Positions 32,425 to 40,675 of a DNA stretch of 64,000 nucleotides are shown one piece after another. Below the pieces are notes generated by a model. It was not told the origin of the DNA. It made no database searches and was given only the letters and a program-made list of their open reading frames with translations. Positions within the stretch are counted from its first letter, which is position 1, and the number at the start of each line of letters is the position of its first letter. This DNA comes from Chitinophaga rhizophila (GTDB lineage: Bacteria > Bacteroidota > Bacteroidia > Chitinophagales > Chitinophagaceae). Position numbers and translations under genes: made by a program. Where the stretch lies: positions 372,001-436,000 of the forward strand of contig NZ_JAICCF010000005.1 in assembly GCF_019492185.1 (NCBI RefSeq), written 5' to 3'.

Positions 32425-34047
32425 TTACCAACTGCTGCCTGCGCCACCTCCCCCTGAGCTACCTCCGCCCCAGCTACCAGACGAAGAAGAGGACGAAGAT
32501 GAAGAGGAAGAACTGGAACTGCCGGAGCTGCCAGAAGATGGCTTAGGTATGGCATAATACTCCTCTTTTGTATGCTTGCAGTTCTTACACTCATAATACC
32601 GGATACCTTCTCCCTCCCGGCTACTGGTAGCACGACGCAGTACCTTCTTTTTTCCGGGAACTAATGTAATAGCCATACATGACGGACATTCCTCGACATC
32701 TGTATCCAGACTCCGGTATCCGAAGACCTTTTTTGTATTACACGGCTTGCAACGCCATACATCATATACAATGGAGCCAACCTTATCTTCTGTCAGCTGC
32801 ACCGGGCTTAACGCCTTCTGCTTTTCGCCCTTCTTCAGTATTGTCATCTGCTGCTGACAACCATCACAGGCATACGGCTCATAACGCAGCTTCTCCAACC
32901 GTTTTTTATGCCACTTGTAATATGGCAGGAAGGGGAGTGGAAAGAAAACAGCTACCAGCCAGATATCATGATTGGCGATATTCATGGCCTCGTATAGCCG
33001 GTGCCTGTCATTACCTTTTACCAGCCAAGCAGCTTTAGCGTGGATCACCAGGGTACGGTAAATCATATAGCCCATCACATTGCCATACATGACCAGCGGC
33101 AGCAGCCACCACCGATATCTCACATTGAATAGGTTCACCAGTATCAAAATCAGTATAAAAGGTGCGCCATACAGCCAGATCTTATGCCATATATTAATGC
33201 TAAAAAGCGCGCTGTTATTCTTCCTTCGTTTGGCCGCAGTAGTTTGCACCACAAAGATGGTACAGAAGAAGGCATAAAACATGTACAGGATGATTGTACC
33301 CAGACCTATACTATCGTCTGTATCATTGTCAGGATAGTCATTGGTATCCGTTGGTGAATAATCCTCGAAATAAGGTGCATTGTGAGCAACGGCACTGTCT
33401 GCCGCTATACCTGCACTGCCAAACATATTTGCAAAAGCTGCACTATCCGCCTTTACAAAGCTGTCTACTCTTACCATCACTTCTTCTGCATGACTGGTAC
33501 TATCATTATCTGCTGCTACCTGCGTTGAATCATCAGGTACCCGTAAGACATCAATTACTGCGGCAATACCTTTAGACATTCCTCCGTCAAGGTCATTCTG
33601 TTTAAACGAGGGTAGCATTTCAGACTGCTGGATACGGTAACACACCACGTCCGGCAGGTCGCCTTCCAGGCCATAGCCTGTTTCAAATTCTATACGACGC
33701 TGATCATTTACCAATAAAACCACCAGACCGTTATTCTTCACTTTATCCCCTGGTTGCCATAACCGGAACAGGTCATGTGCAACATCTTTGGGTACGCGCT
33801 CGCCAATTGTCTCTAATAGTACAACTGCTACCTGTGCACGACCTGACTGATCGAGTTGCCGCAGTTGTCCGTTTATTTGAGATACTGTTTCATCACTAAT
33901 AAGATGATCGGGATTACTCACATAACCATTGTGCTGCATCGGATCCGGAATCTTGTCCACCGAAAACTCAGCTGTCTTCTTCTGCTTACAGGCGCTTACA
34001 ATCAATAGGATCAACAAGCACAATCGCCACGTTCTGATATGAGTCAT
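32425..34047 (-). CDS. TPM-domain lipoprotein with zinc ribbons and Ser/Gly-rich tail
   Basis: A 540-residue protein. The N-terminal signal ends LLIVSAC (lipobox Cys about residue 20). Residues about 45-175 form a TPM domain (VSNPDHLISDETVSQINGQL, VAVVLLETIGERVPKDVAHDLF, NNGLVVLLVNDQRRIEFETGYGLEGDLPD). Four hydrophobic segments follow (about 247-395). The C-terminal region has four CxxC pairs (CDGC, CKPC, CPSC, CKNC), likely two zinc ribbons, then a poly-Ser stretch of 14 and a Gly-rich end. TPM proteins are linked to photosystem repair in plants and to membrane-protein quality control or peptidoglycan processes in bacteria; the role here is unknown. It is divergent from the mla operon. Confidence 0.82.
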   Translation of the reverse strand: MTHIRTWRLCLLILLIVSACKQKKTAEFSVDKIPDPMQHNGYVSNPDHLISDETVSQINGQLRQLDQSGRAQVAVVLLETIGERVPKDVAHDLFRLWQPGDKVKNNGLVVLLVNDQRRIEFETGYGLEGDLPDVVCYRIQQSEMLPSFKQNDLDGGMSKGIAAVIDVLRVPDDSTQVAADNDSTSHAEEVMVRVDSFVKADSAAFANMFGSAGIAADSAVAHNAPYFEDYSPTDTNDYPDNDTDDSIGLGTIILYMFYAFFCTIFVVQTTAAKRRKNNSALFSINIWHKIWLYGAPFILILILVNLFNVRYRWWLLPLVMYGNVMGYMIYRTLVIHAKAAWLVKGNDRHRLYEAMNIANHDIWLVAVFFPLPFLPYYKWHKKRLEKLRYEPYACDGCQQQMTILKKGEKQKALSPVQLTEDKVGSIVYDVWRCKPCNTKKVFGYRSLDTDVEECPSCMAITLVPGKKKVLRRATSSREGEGIRYYECKNCKHTKEEYYAIPKPSSGSSGSSSSSSSSSSSSSSGSWGGGSSGGGGAGSSW

Positions 34048-34243
34048 AGAATCGTATGTATTCCGGTCAAAAATAATAAACTGGTTTTGTAAATACTATT
34101 TACAGCACAGGTTGGGTAATATTTTACCCAGTCCTATACTATATTATTGCTGTTTCCGCCTGAAAATCATTGTTTCCGGTGATGGCATGAAATTCCATCT
34201 GCTATATAACAGCGGATGTCCGCTTTCCACTGTACATGACCCA

Positions 34244-35029
34244 ATGCTTATAACTATGGCTAGTGCGCTTACTTCAACTTTTAACAGATATATGGAACTG
34301 GTCGGTGACCAGGTAGTGTTTACAGGTCGCTTTGCCAAAAACATCTTCCGTGGAGGATTTGAATGGGGAGAGTTTGTACGGCAATGTTTTATCGTCGGCT
34401 ATCTCTCTGTTGGTCTTGTTGGTATAACCGGGTTTATAATCGGCTTTGTACTTACACTTCAAACGCAGCCTACACTCAAGGAATTTGGCGCAGAAAGTTA
34501 TGTGCCGGGGATGGTATCCATCTCTATAATCCGGGAGATAGGTCCGGTGATCATTGCCCTGATCTGTGCGGGTAAAATAGCGTCAAGTATAGGGGCGGAA
34601 TTGGGGAGTATGAAGGTGACCGAACAGATAGATGCGATGGAAGTTTCGGCCGCCAACCCGGTCCAATACCTCGTCGTGACACGTATTCTGGCCTGCACGA
34701 TAATGGTACCGCTACTAACTATTATGGCGGATGCACTCGCCATGGCCGGAGGATGGGTAGGCGTGAACGTGCAGGATAATGTCAGTGCAACACTCTTCTT
34801 CCGCAAGTCCTTTGCCGCTCTTGAATTTAGTGATGTAGTACCCTCCGTCGTAAAAACATTCTTCTTCGGATATGCGATCGGTTTTGTTGGATGTTATAAG
34901 GGCTACCATTCCTCCCGGGGTACAGAAAGCGTAGGTCGTGCGGCCAACTCGGCGGTAGTGAGCGCTTCCCTCTGGATTATCCTGATAGATGCGGTGGCCG
35001 TACAGATCACAAACCTGATTTACTATTAA
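34244..35029 (+). CDS. mlaE: MlaE-type lipid transport permease
   Basis: A 261-residue membrane permease of the MlaE/YrbE family. It has the typical core GYLSVGLVGITGFIIGFVLTLQTQPTLKEFGAE, IIREIGPVIIALICAGKIASSIGAELGSMKVTEQIDAM and the C-terminal GCYKGYHSSRGTESVGRAANSAVV. With MlaF and MlaD it moves phospholipids between the two membranes to keep outer-membrane asymmetry. The open frame extends further upstream to a GTG/ATG-poor region, so I take the ATG at 34244 (or 34256). It is the first gene of a three-gene operon. Confidence 0.9.
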   Translation: MLITMASALTSTFNRYMELVGDQVVFTGRFAKNIFRGGFEWGEFVRQCFIVGYLSVGLVGITGFIIGFVLTLQTQPTLKEFGAESYVPGMVSISIIREIGPVIIALICAGKIASSIGAELGSMKVTEQIDAMEVSAANPVQYLVVTRILACTIMVPLLTIMADALAMAGGWVGVNVQDNVSATLFFRKSFAALEFSDVVPSVVKTFFFGYAIGFVGCYKGYHSSRGTESVGRAANSAVVSASLWIILIDAVAVQITNLIYY

Positions 35030-35046
35030 CCTTTAAGCCGATACTT

Positions 35047-35823
35047 ATGGACGATACACTGGTACAGGAAAAGAACACAGCGACGGCTACTGATGAAGAG
35101 GTGGTCATCCGCATTGAACATCTGAAGAAATCTTTCGGTGATAATGAAGTATTGAAAGATATCAACCTCGAACTACACAAAGGTGAAAATATAGTGGTAC
35201 TTGGGCGCTCCGGACAAGGCAAGTCTGTAACTATACAGTGTATTGCCGGACTGCTGGAGCCGGATGAAGGTAAACTGGAAGTGCTGGGTAAGGAGGTAAG
35301 AGAACTCTCTTCCGAAGAACTGAAAGAAATGCGAATGAAACTCGGATTTCTGTTCCAGAGCGGTGCCCTGTACGACTCAATGACCGTAAGAGAAAATCTG
35401 GCATTCCCATTGACGCGGGTATTGAAGATGACCGACGAAGCTGAGATAGAAAAGCGGGTTACCGACGTACTGGCAAGTGTGGGGCTGGAAGATGCCATTG
35501 ATAAACTGCCCTCTGATCTTTCAGGCGGTATGCGTAAAAGGGTCGGACTTGCCCGTACACTGATCATGCGGCCCGCAATTATGCTGTATGACGAGCCAAC
35601 AACCGGACTGGACCCGATCACTTCCCGCGAGATCAGTGAACTGATCATTCAGTTGCAGGAGAAATACGAAACATCGTCCATCATTATTACCCATGATATG
35701 AACTGTGCCCGCATTGTAGCAGATCGTATAGTAGTCATGAATGATGGTAAATACATAGCAACCGGCACATATGACGAACTTGCAAATTCACCTGATGAAC
35801 TCATTAATAACTTCTTTAAATAG
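35047..35823 (+). CDS. mlaF: MlaF-type ABC ATPase
   Basis: A 258-residue ATPase. It has Walker A GRSGQGKS (about 57-64), signature LSGGMRKRVGLARTL, Walker B IMLYDEPTTGLDPI and switch IIITHDMN; all are canonical for the MlaF family (LSGGM is diagnostic). It energises lipid transport through MlaE. It lies 17 bp after mlaE and 6 bp before the MCE gene. Confidence 0.93.
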   Translation: MDDTLVQEKNTATATDEEVVIRIEHLKKSFGDNEVLKDINLELHKGENIVVLGRSGQGKSVTIQCIAGLLEPDEGKLEVLGKEVRELSSEELKEMRMKLGFLFQSGALYDSMTVRENLAFPLTRVLKMTDEAEIEKRVTDVLASVGLEDAIDKLPSDLSGGMRKRVGLARTLIMRPAIMLYDEPTTGLDPITSREISELIIQLQEKYETSSIIITHDMNCARIVADRIVVMNDGKYIATGTYDELANSPDELINNFFK

Positions 35824-35829
35824 TAAAGC

Positions 35830-36642
35830 ATGCAGCAGAAATCAAAACAGAAAATAAAGGTAGGCATCTTTGCTACGGTAGCCTTTGCACTGTTACTGAT
35901 AGGTATCTTCCTGATCGGAAGGAATAAGAATATGTTTGGCAGCACCTTCCTGCTGTATGGCACATTTAAAAATGTGGGCGGATTGCAGGCCGGAAACAAC
36001 GTTCGCTTCGTAGGTATTGATGTGGGAACCGTGGAAAGTATTGAGATCCTGTCAGATACCACCGCGCGTGTAGCCCTGCGCATCAAAGAAAAAGTACAGC
36101 CGTTTATCAAAAAAGGGGCTGTAGCTGGTATCAGTTCTGACGGATTGATGGGAGATAAACTGATCACCATCAGTTCCGGCAGGGAAAATGCGGCTCCCGT
36201 AGAAGACGGTGATTCTATCCACGCGGTTGAACCACTGGATTATGACGTGGTATTGAGCCGTGTATCAGGCGTGGCTACCAATGCAGAGATCATTACCGAG
36301 CAACTTGCCGGGATAGCCACTCAGATCAATCAGGGTAAAGGCAGTATTGGCCGCCTGTTGTATAGTGACAGCCTGGCTACCAGCCTGGAAGGAACCGTTA
36401 CCGAAGCGCAGAAAACGGTAAAGTCCATACGTAGGGGCTCTGATGGTTTTGGAGAAAATATGGAAGCTTTAAAACATAATTTCCTGTTGCGTGGTTATTA
36501 TAAGAAGAAAGAAAAAGCTGCCAGAAAAGAAGCGGAGAAAAAGGAAAAAGAGGCTGAAAAACAGGCCGAAAAGAAGGAAAAGTCGCGTAAGAAAGGAGAA
36601 AGTGGAGATTCTTCCAGCCTGAAAATGTCTAAAGAAGACTAA
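35830..36642 (+). CDS. mlaD: MlaD-family MCE-domain protein
   Basis: A 270-residue substrate-binding subunit anchored by one N-terminal helix (VGIFATVAFALLLIGIFLIG). A single MCE domain follows (FKNVGGLQAGNNVRFVGIDVGTVESI, VAGISSDGLMGDKLITISSG, about 40-125). The middle is helical, with the NFLLRGYYKKK motif seen in Bacteroidota MCE proteins. The last 50 residues are a Lys/Glu-rich low-complexity helix. No MlaC or MlaB gene is present in this locus, as is common in this phylum. A terminator follows at 36666. Confidence 0.88.
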   Translation: MQQKSKQKIKVGIFATVAFALLLIGIFLIGRNKNMFGSTFLLYGTFKNVGGLQAGNNVRFVGIDVGTVESIEILSDTTARVALRIKEKVQPFIKKGAVAGISSDGLMGDKLITISSGRENAAPVEDGDSIHAVEPLDYDVVLSRVSGVATNAEIITEQLAGIATQINQGKGSIGRLLYSDSLATSLEGTVTEAQKTVKSIRRGSDGFGENMEALKHNFLLRGYYKKKEKAARKEAEKKEKEAEKQAEKKEKSRKKGESGDSSSLKMSKED

Positions 36643-36665
36643 ACAAATTGGTTTTTGCATATGTA

Positions 36666-36700
36666 GCCGTCTGGTACCTATACCAGGCGGCCTTTTTTTT
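36666..36700 (+). terminator. Terminator of the mla operon
   Basis: Eleven-bp arms GCCGTCTGGTA and TACCAGGCGGC pair with one wobble around a 4-nt loop and are followed by eight T. Confidence 0.9.
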
Positions 36701-36732
36701 ACTATTTTAGTCCCTTACAAGAAAATGCACTT

Positions 36733-37746
36733 ATGAAAATACTGACTTGTACCACTCCCGGACAATTTGAATACGGTGAAGCGGACATGCCTGTGCTGAC
36801 AGCCAACCATGCCATTGTACGTATTAAGCGGATCGGTATCTGTGGAACCGACCTGCATGCTTTTGAGGGTACACAGCCATATTTCAGTTACCCCCGCATC
36901 CTGGGGCACGAACTGGCGGGCGAACTGGTAGCATTTGACAACGCACCTGGATTTAGCGTAGGAGAGCCGGTTACATTTATTCCTTACTTCAATTGCGGTA
37001 ACTGCATTGCCTGCCGTAGTGGTAAACCTAACTGCTGCACCAGCATCAGGGTTTGTGGTGTGCATATAGACGGTGGGATGGCAGAATACCTGCTAGTACC
37101 TTCTGCCGCCCTGGTACACGGGGAAGGGCTGAGTATGGATGCACTGGCACTGGTAGAGCCACTGGCTATCGGTGCACATGGGGTACGCAGGTCCGGAGTG
37201 ACGCCAGGTGAATTTGTACTTGTCATCGGCGCAGGACCTATCGGACTTGGAATAATGGAGTTTGCTAGAATTGCCGGAGCCAATGTAATAGCCATGGATA
37301 TCAATGATGCAAGGTTGACTTTCTGCAAGGAGAAATTAAGCGTTCCGCATACAATTAACGGCAAACAAGAGGATGTACTGGAAAGGCTACGCACAATTAC
37401 CAACGGAGATATGCCTACCGTTGTCATTGACGCTACAGGCAGCCAGCAGGCTATTAATAACGGGTTCAATTACATGGCTCATGGGGCGAGGTATGTACTG
37501 GTCGGTCTGCAGAAAGGGGAACTGATGGTAAGTCACCCGGAATTTCATAAACGGGAGGGTACGCTGATGAGCAGCCGCAATGCTACCCGTGAAGACTTTG
37601 AACATGTAATCCGTAATATGAAAAACGGGCAGGTAGATCCGACGACTTATATCACGCACAGGGTCACTTTTGAGCAGGTGAAAGATGAGTTTGAAGGCTG
37701 GCTGGATCCTGCAAACGGGGTGATTAAAGCGGTGGTAAGCTTGTAA
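36733..37746 (+). CDS. Zinc-dependent alcohol dehydrogenase, LgoD/YjjN-like
   Basis: A 337-residue medium-chain dehydrogenase. The catalytic zinc ligands are in GICGTDLHAFEG (Cys) and GHELAGELV (His-Glu). The structural zinc loop NCGNCIACRSGKPNCC has four Cys. The NAD site is VIGAGPIGLGIMEFA. By memory it resembles E. coli LgoD (L-galactonate oxidoreductase), including the FFSYPR-like and HKREGTLMSSRNATREDF stretches. It therefore probably oxidises a sugar acid or polyol; the exact substrate is uncertain. It is monocistronic and followed by an 11-nt repeat array. Confidence 0.82.
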   Translation: MKILTCTTPGQFEYGEADMPVLTANHAIVRIKRIGICGTDLHAFEGTQPYFSYPRILGHELAGELVAFDNAPGFSVGEPVTFIPYFNCGNCIACRSGKPNCCTSIRVCGVHIDGGMAEYLLVPSAALVHGEGLSMDALALVEPLAIGAHGVRRSGVTPGEFVLVIGAGPIGLGIMEFARIAGANVIAMDINDARLTFCKEKLSVPHTINGKQEDVLERLRTITNGDMPTVVIDATGSQQAINNGFNYMAHGARYVLVGLQKGELMVSHPEFHKREGTLMSSRNATREDFEHVIRNMKNGQVDPTTYITHRVTFEQVKDEFEGWLDPANGVIKAVVSL

Positions 37747-37782
37747 ATAACATATATCAGGAATGAGGTACATGTGCTGGCC

Positions 37783-37914
37783 GTTGCTTGGAGGTCGCTA
37801 GCAGGTCGCTTGGAGGTCGCTTGTTCGTCGCTAGGAGGTTTCAAGTCCACGTTTAGTTCGTTGCTTGGAGGTCGCTTGGCCGTCGCTAGCAGGTCGCTTG
37901 TTCGAAGCTTGTTC
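37783..37914. repeat. 11-nt repeat array, twelve exact-length units
   Basis: Twelve contiguous units of exactly 11 nt: GTTGCTTGGAG, GTCGCTAGCAG, GTCGCTTGGAG, GTCGCTTGTTC, GTCGCTAGGAG, GTTTCAAGTCC, ACGTTTAGTTC, GTTGCTTGGAG, GTCGCTTGGCC, GTCGCTAGCAG, GTCGCTTGTTC, GAAGCTTGTTC. The array is directly followed by a long hairpin (37913-37950). The remaining gap to 38129 holds no gene that I can see. Confidence 0.9.
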
Positions 37915-37950
37915 ATCCCGGCTGGCGGCAGTCAATGTCAGCCGGGATGA
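37913..37950. terminator. Long hairpin at the end of the repeat array
   Basis: Fourteen-base arms TCATCCCGGCTGGC and GTCAGCCGGGATGA pair with one mismatch around a 10-nt loop. There is no T-run, so its role as a terminator of the dehydrogenase gene is uncertain. Confidence 0.5.
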
Positions 37951-38129
37951 CTATCTGAAAGGAAGTGAGATAACGATGGTAGCAGCAGGTGTTCACACAT
38001 AATCAGTTAAGTAAGTGGGGCAACATTCGTTCATTTGTAAGGCATTAACAATAAGCCGATAGCCAAATCATAATTCCTGATTTCTAATTCCTGATTTTTA
38101 GCTATTTTGTTAGTTAAACTGAATACGGA

Positions 38130-38675
38130 ATGGAGGAATTAACTGCCGGAAAAGGCTCGAGAGTACAGCATGCACGTTATGGACCAGGCGTCATCATTGA
38201 TGTAAAATATGCACAGTACGTTGTCACTTTTATGGATCAGGGGGTAATCGAAGTAGACAAAACTGATCCGCTGTTTGAGATACTGCACATGGAAAACAGG
38301 ACTGCCGAAGTAGAAACGGTATCTGCTGTTGAAACATCTTTATTGAAGATACTAAGGTTATGGGGAGATATGTCAGAGGTTGTGCCCTTAGGCGACCGCT
38401 GGGAGGGAGGTACCCTGATACTGCAGCCGAAGGATGCTTCATTGAAGCCCAAAGAGATACCTATTGAGGCGTTTTTCCATAAAGTAGTTATGGTAAGAGA
38501 CCGCCTCCGCGTGCTGGAGCAGCAGATCAATAGTCATAAACAGCTGAGTGATGAGGATAAGGTAAATTTACAGCAATACATCACCAGAATCTATGGATCG
38601 CTCACAACTTTTAATGTCCTGTTCAAGCAAAAGGAGCACTGGTTTACGGGGGAGAAGGGAGCAAAAGAAGACTAA
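38130..38675 (+). CDS. Hypothetical cytoplasmic protein
   Basis: A 181-residue protein without signal or membrane segments. Residues 8-45 (GSRVQHARYGPGVIIDVKYAQYVVTFMDQG) resemble the small beta-barrel seen at the C-terminus of UvrD-like helicases and in CarD/CdnL-type proteins, with an RVxHxxYGxGxI pattern. The rest is predicted helical (VRDRLRVLEQQINSHKQL). The function is unknown; a nucleic-acid or RNA-polymerase contact is a guess. It is followed by another small gene on the same strand. Confidence 0.65.
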   Translation: MEELTAGKGSRVQHARYGPGVIIDVKYAQYVVTFMDQGVIEVDKTDPLFEILHMENRTAEVETVSAVETSLLKILRLWGDMSEVVPLGDRWEGGTLILQPKDASLKPKEIPIEAFFHKVVMVRDRLRVLEQQINSHKQLSDEDKVNLQQYITRIYGSLTTFNVLFKQKEHWFTGEKGAKED

Positions 38676-38762
38676 CGGAAAGTAAATCTTTTTGCAACTA
38701 CATGGCCTTAATTTTGTTATATTTAGATTACATACAACTGTTCTTCCTAAACAAAATGCCGT

Positions 38763-39026
38763 ATGAAAGATTTTACATTAGACTTTGATCTGAAAGGAAA
38801 CAACTATATCGTAGTTGTACAGCCTCATGAATCAATGGGCATTGAGCACTATAAAGCAGTACTTGACGAGGATCATTCCATTGATTATCTGTTACAGGGA
38901 AATGGTTATCTGCAGCCTAATGCAGACTACGCAGCAGATCCACAGCTGGTAAATGCCATCGCTACGCGTATATTACAGGTGGTACATGTGTCGGACCGTG
39001 GAAATGGGGCCACATCTTACATATGA
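38763..39026 (+). CDS. Small hypothetical protein
   Basis: An 87-residue soluble acidic protein (MKDFTLDFDLKGNNYIVVVQ...) with an alpha/beta-like pattern. It lies 87 bp after the preceding gene and about 50 bp before a sulfatase gene. I do not recognise a family. Length, composition and codon pattern are consistent with a real gene. Confidence 0.6.
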   Translation: MKDFTLDFDLKGNNYIVVVQPHESMGIEHYKAVLDEDHSIDYLLQGNGYLQPNADYAADPQLVNAIATRILQVVHVSDRGNGATSYI

Positions 39027-39076
39027 TTCATCAGCAAGGCCTGGGATAAACTCACTATTTGAGTATCTTAGTCATT

Positions 39077-40630
39077 ATGGGGAAAAATGCCAGTATCAGA
39101 TCTGTAGTTGTCGCACTAATTGTACTTCTTGCACCATCTCAACTGAGTGCACAGTCGAAACGACCAAACATCATTTTCATTCTTTCAGATGACCATACGT
39201 ACCAGGCAATCAGCGCCTACGGTAACAGGTATGTGCAAACGCCAAACATCGACAGGATTGCCCGTGAAGGGGTGAGATTCAACCATGCCATGGTCACAAA
39301 CTCCATTTGTGGTCCCAGCAGAGCCACGTTACTGACTGGGAAATACAGTCACAAGAACGGATATCCACTGAATGAAAAAAAGTTTGATAATACGCAGCAG
39401 ACCTTCCCGGGTATCCTCCAGAAAAGTGGTTATCAGACTGCCTGGATAGGGAAAATGCACCTCGGTACATTGCCCCGGGGATTTGACTACTTCAGCGTCT
39501 TACCAGGGCAGGGTAAATACTATAATCCGGATTTCATTTCAACACCGAATGACACCGTCCGGATGAATGGGTATGTCACCAATGTGATCACTGATTTATC
39601 AGTATCCTGGCTTAACGGCAGGGATACCAGCCGCCCTTTTATGCTGATTGTCGGCGAAAAAGCAACTCACCGGGAATGGCTGCCTGACCTGCCCGATCTG
39701 GGTGCATATGACAGCATACAATTCCCCTTGCCGCCTACATTTACCGATAGCTATAAAGGACGAAAAGCTGCAATGGATCAGGACATGACCATTGCTGGTA
39801 CTATGCGCCTGAAAGAAGACTTAAAGGTACATCTGGACTACGGCAAAGATGCCTATGGTGAATATGCCCGATTTACTCCTGAACAGCATACTCCTTTTTA
39901 TCAGTATTATGAGGGAAAGGTGAGCAGGGAATTTGATTCACTTCAACTCAGCGGACAGGCACTGGCGGAGTGGAAGTATCAGCGTTATATGAGGGATTAT
40001 CTATCCACAGCCCGCTCACTGGATAGAAATATCGGCCGTATACTGCACTATCTGGACAGCACGGGTCTGGCAGCCAATACTGTGGTGATTTATGCATCCG
40101 ACCAGGGTTTTTATATGGGGGAACATGGCTGGTTTGACAAACGTTTTATCTATGAAGAATCACTGCATACGCCTTTTGTAATGCGGTATCCTGGTGTGAT
40201 CAGGCCAGGGTCTGTTACAGCAGGATTTATGCTTAATATAGATTGGGCACCTACCTTATTGGATATTGCGGATGTGCATACGCCGGCTGACATGCAGGGT
40301 GTCTCGTTTATGCCCCTTGTAGATGGTAAAGCTGACACCAGTCAATGGCGTAAAGATGTATACTATCATTACTACGAATATCCTGAGCCGCATCGTGTAC
40401 CTCCTCATTTCGGTATTCGTAGCGAAAGATATAAGTTAATTCGCTTTTACGGACCGGCTGATTACTGGGAGCTTTATGATCTGGACACAGATCCGCAGGA
40501 ACTTCATAATATCTACAATGAAGCCATGCAGAAGAAGACCATTGCGGCGCTTAAGAAGCGGCTTTTGCAGCTTACCAGGGAATATGATGATAAGGAGGCG
40601 CAGCAGCTACTGCAAGCGGCTAACAAATAG
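39077..40630 (+). CDS. Sulfatase, formylglycine-dependent (S1 family)
   Basis: A 517-residue exported sulfatase with signal peptide SVVVALIVLLAPSQLSAQ. The metal site is KRPNIIFILSDDHTYQA, and the signature SICGPSRATLLTGKYSHKNG supplies the CxPSR cysteine for formylglycine. Further active-site segments are KMHLG and ASDQGFYMGEHGWFDKR. The GEHGWFDKR pattern is typical of the iduronate-2-sulfatase/choline-sulfatase-like branch, so a glycan or aryl sulfate ester is the likely substrate. The start is the ATG at 39077; an upstream TTG would add six residues. It differs clearly from the sulfatase at 18174. Confidence 0.9.
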   Translation: MGKNASIRSVVVALIVLLAPSQLSAQSKRPNIIFILSDDHTYQAISAYGNRYVQTPNIDRIAREGVRFNHAMVTNSICGPSRATLLTGKYSHKNGYPLNEKKFDNTQQTFPGILQKSGYQTAWIGKMHLGTLPRGFDYFSVLPGQGKYYNPDFISTPNDTVRMNGYVTNVITDLSVSWLNGRDTSRPFMLIVGEKATHREWLPDLPDLGAYDSIQFPLPPTFTDSYKGRKAAMDQDMTIAGTMRLKEDLKVHLDYGKDAYGEYARFTPEQHTPFYQYYEGKVSREFDSLQLSGQALAEWKYQRYMRDYLSTARSLDRNIGRILHYLDSTGLAANTVVIYASDQGFYMGEHGWFDKRFIYEESLHTPFVMRYPGVIRPGSVTAGFMLNIDWAPTLLDIADVHTPADMQGVSFMPLVDGKADTSQWRKDVYYHYYEYPEPHRVPPHFGIRSERYKLIRFYGPADYWELYDLDTDPQELHNIYNEAMQKKTIAALKKRLLQLTREYDDKEAQQLLQAANK

Positions 40631-40675
40631 GTGTGGTAACTGCTGACTGGAAAAGTGGTGTTGCCGGTTTGGGGC

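Noticed and set aside
37647..37916. Minus-strand ORF with an 11-residue peptide periodicity
   Set aside because: The periodicity follows from the 11-nt DNA repeat. The frame continues antisense into the dehydrogenase gene and has no start signals.
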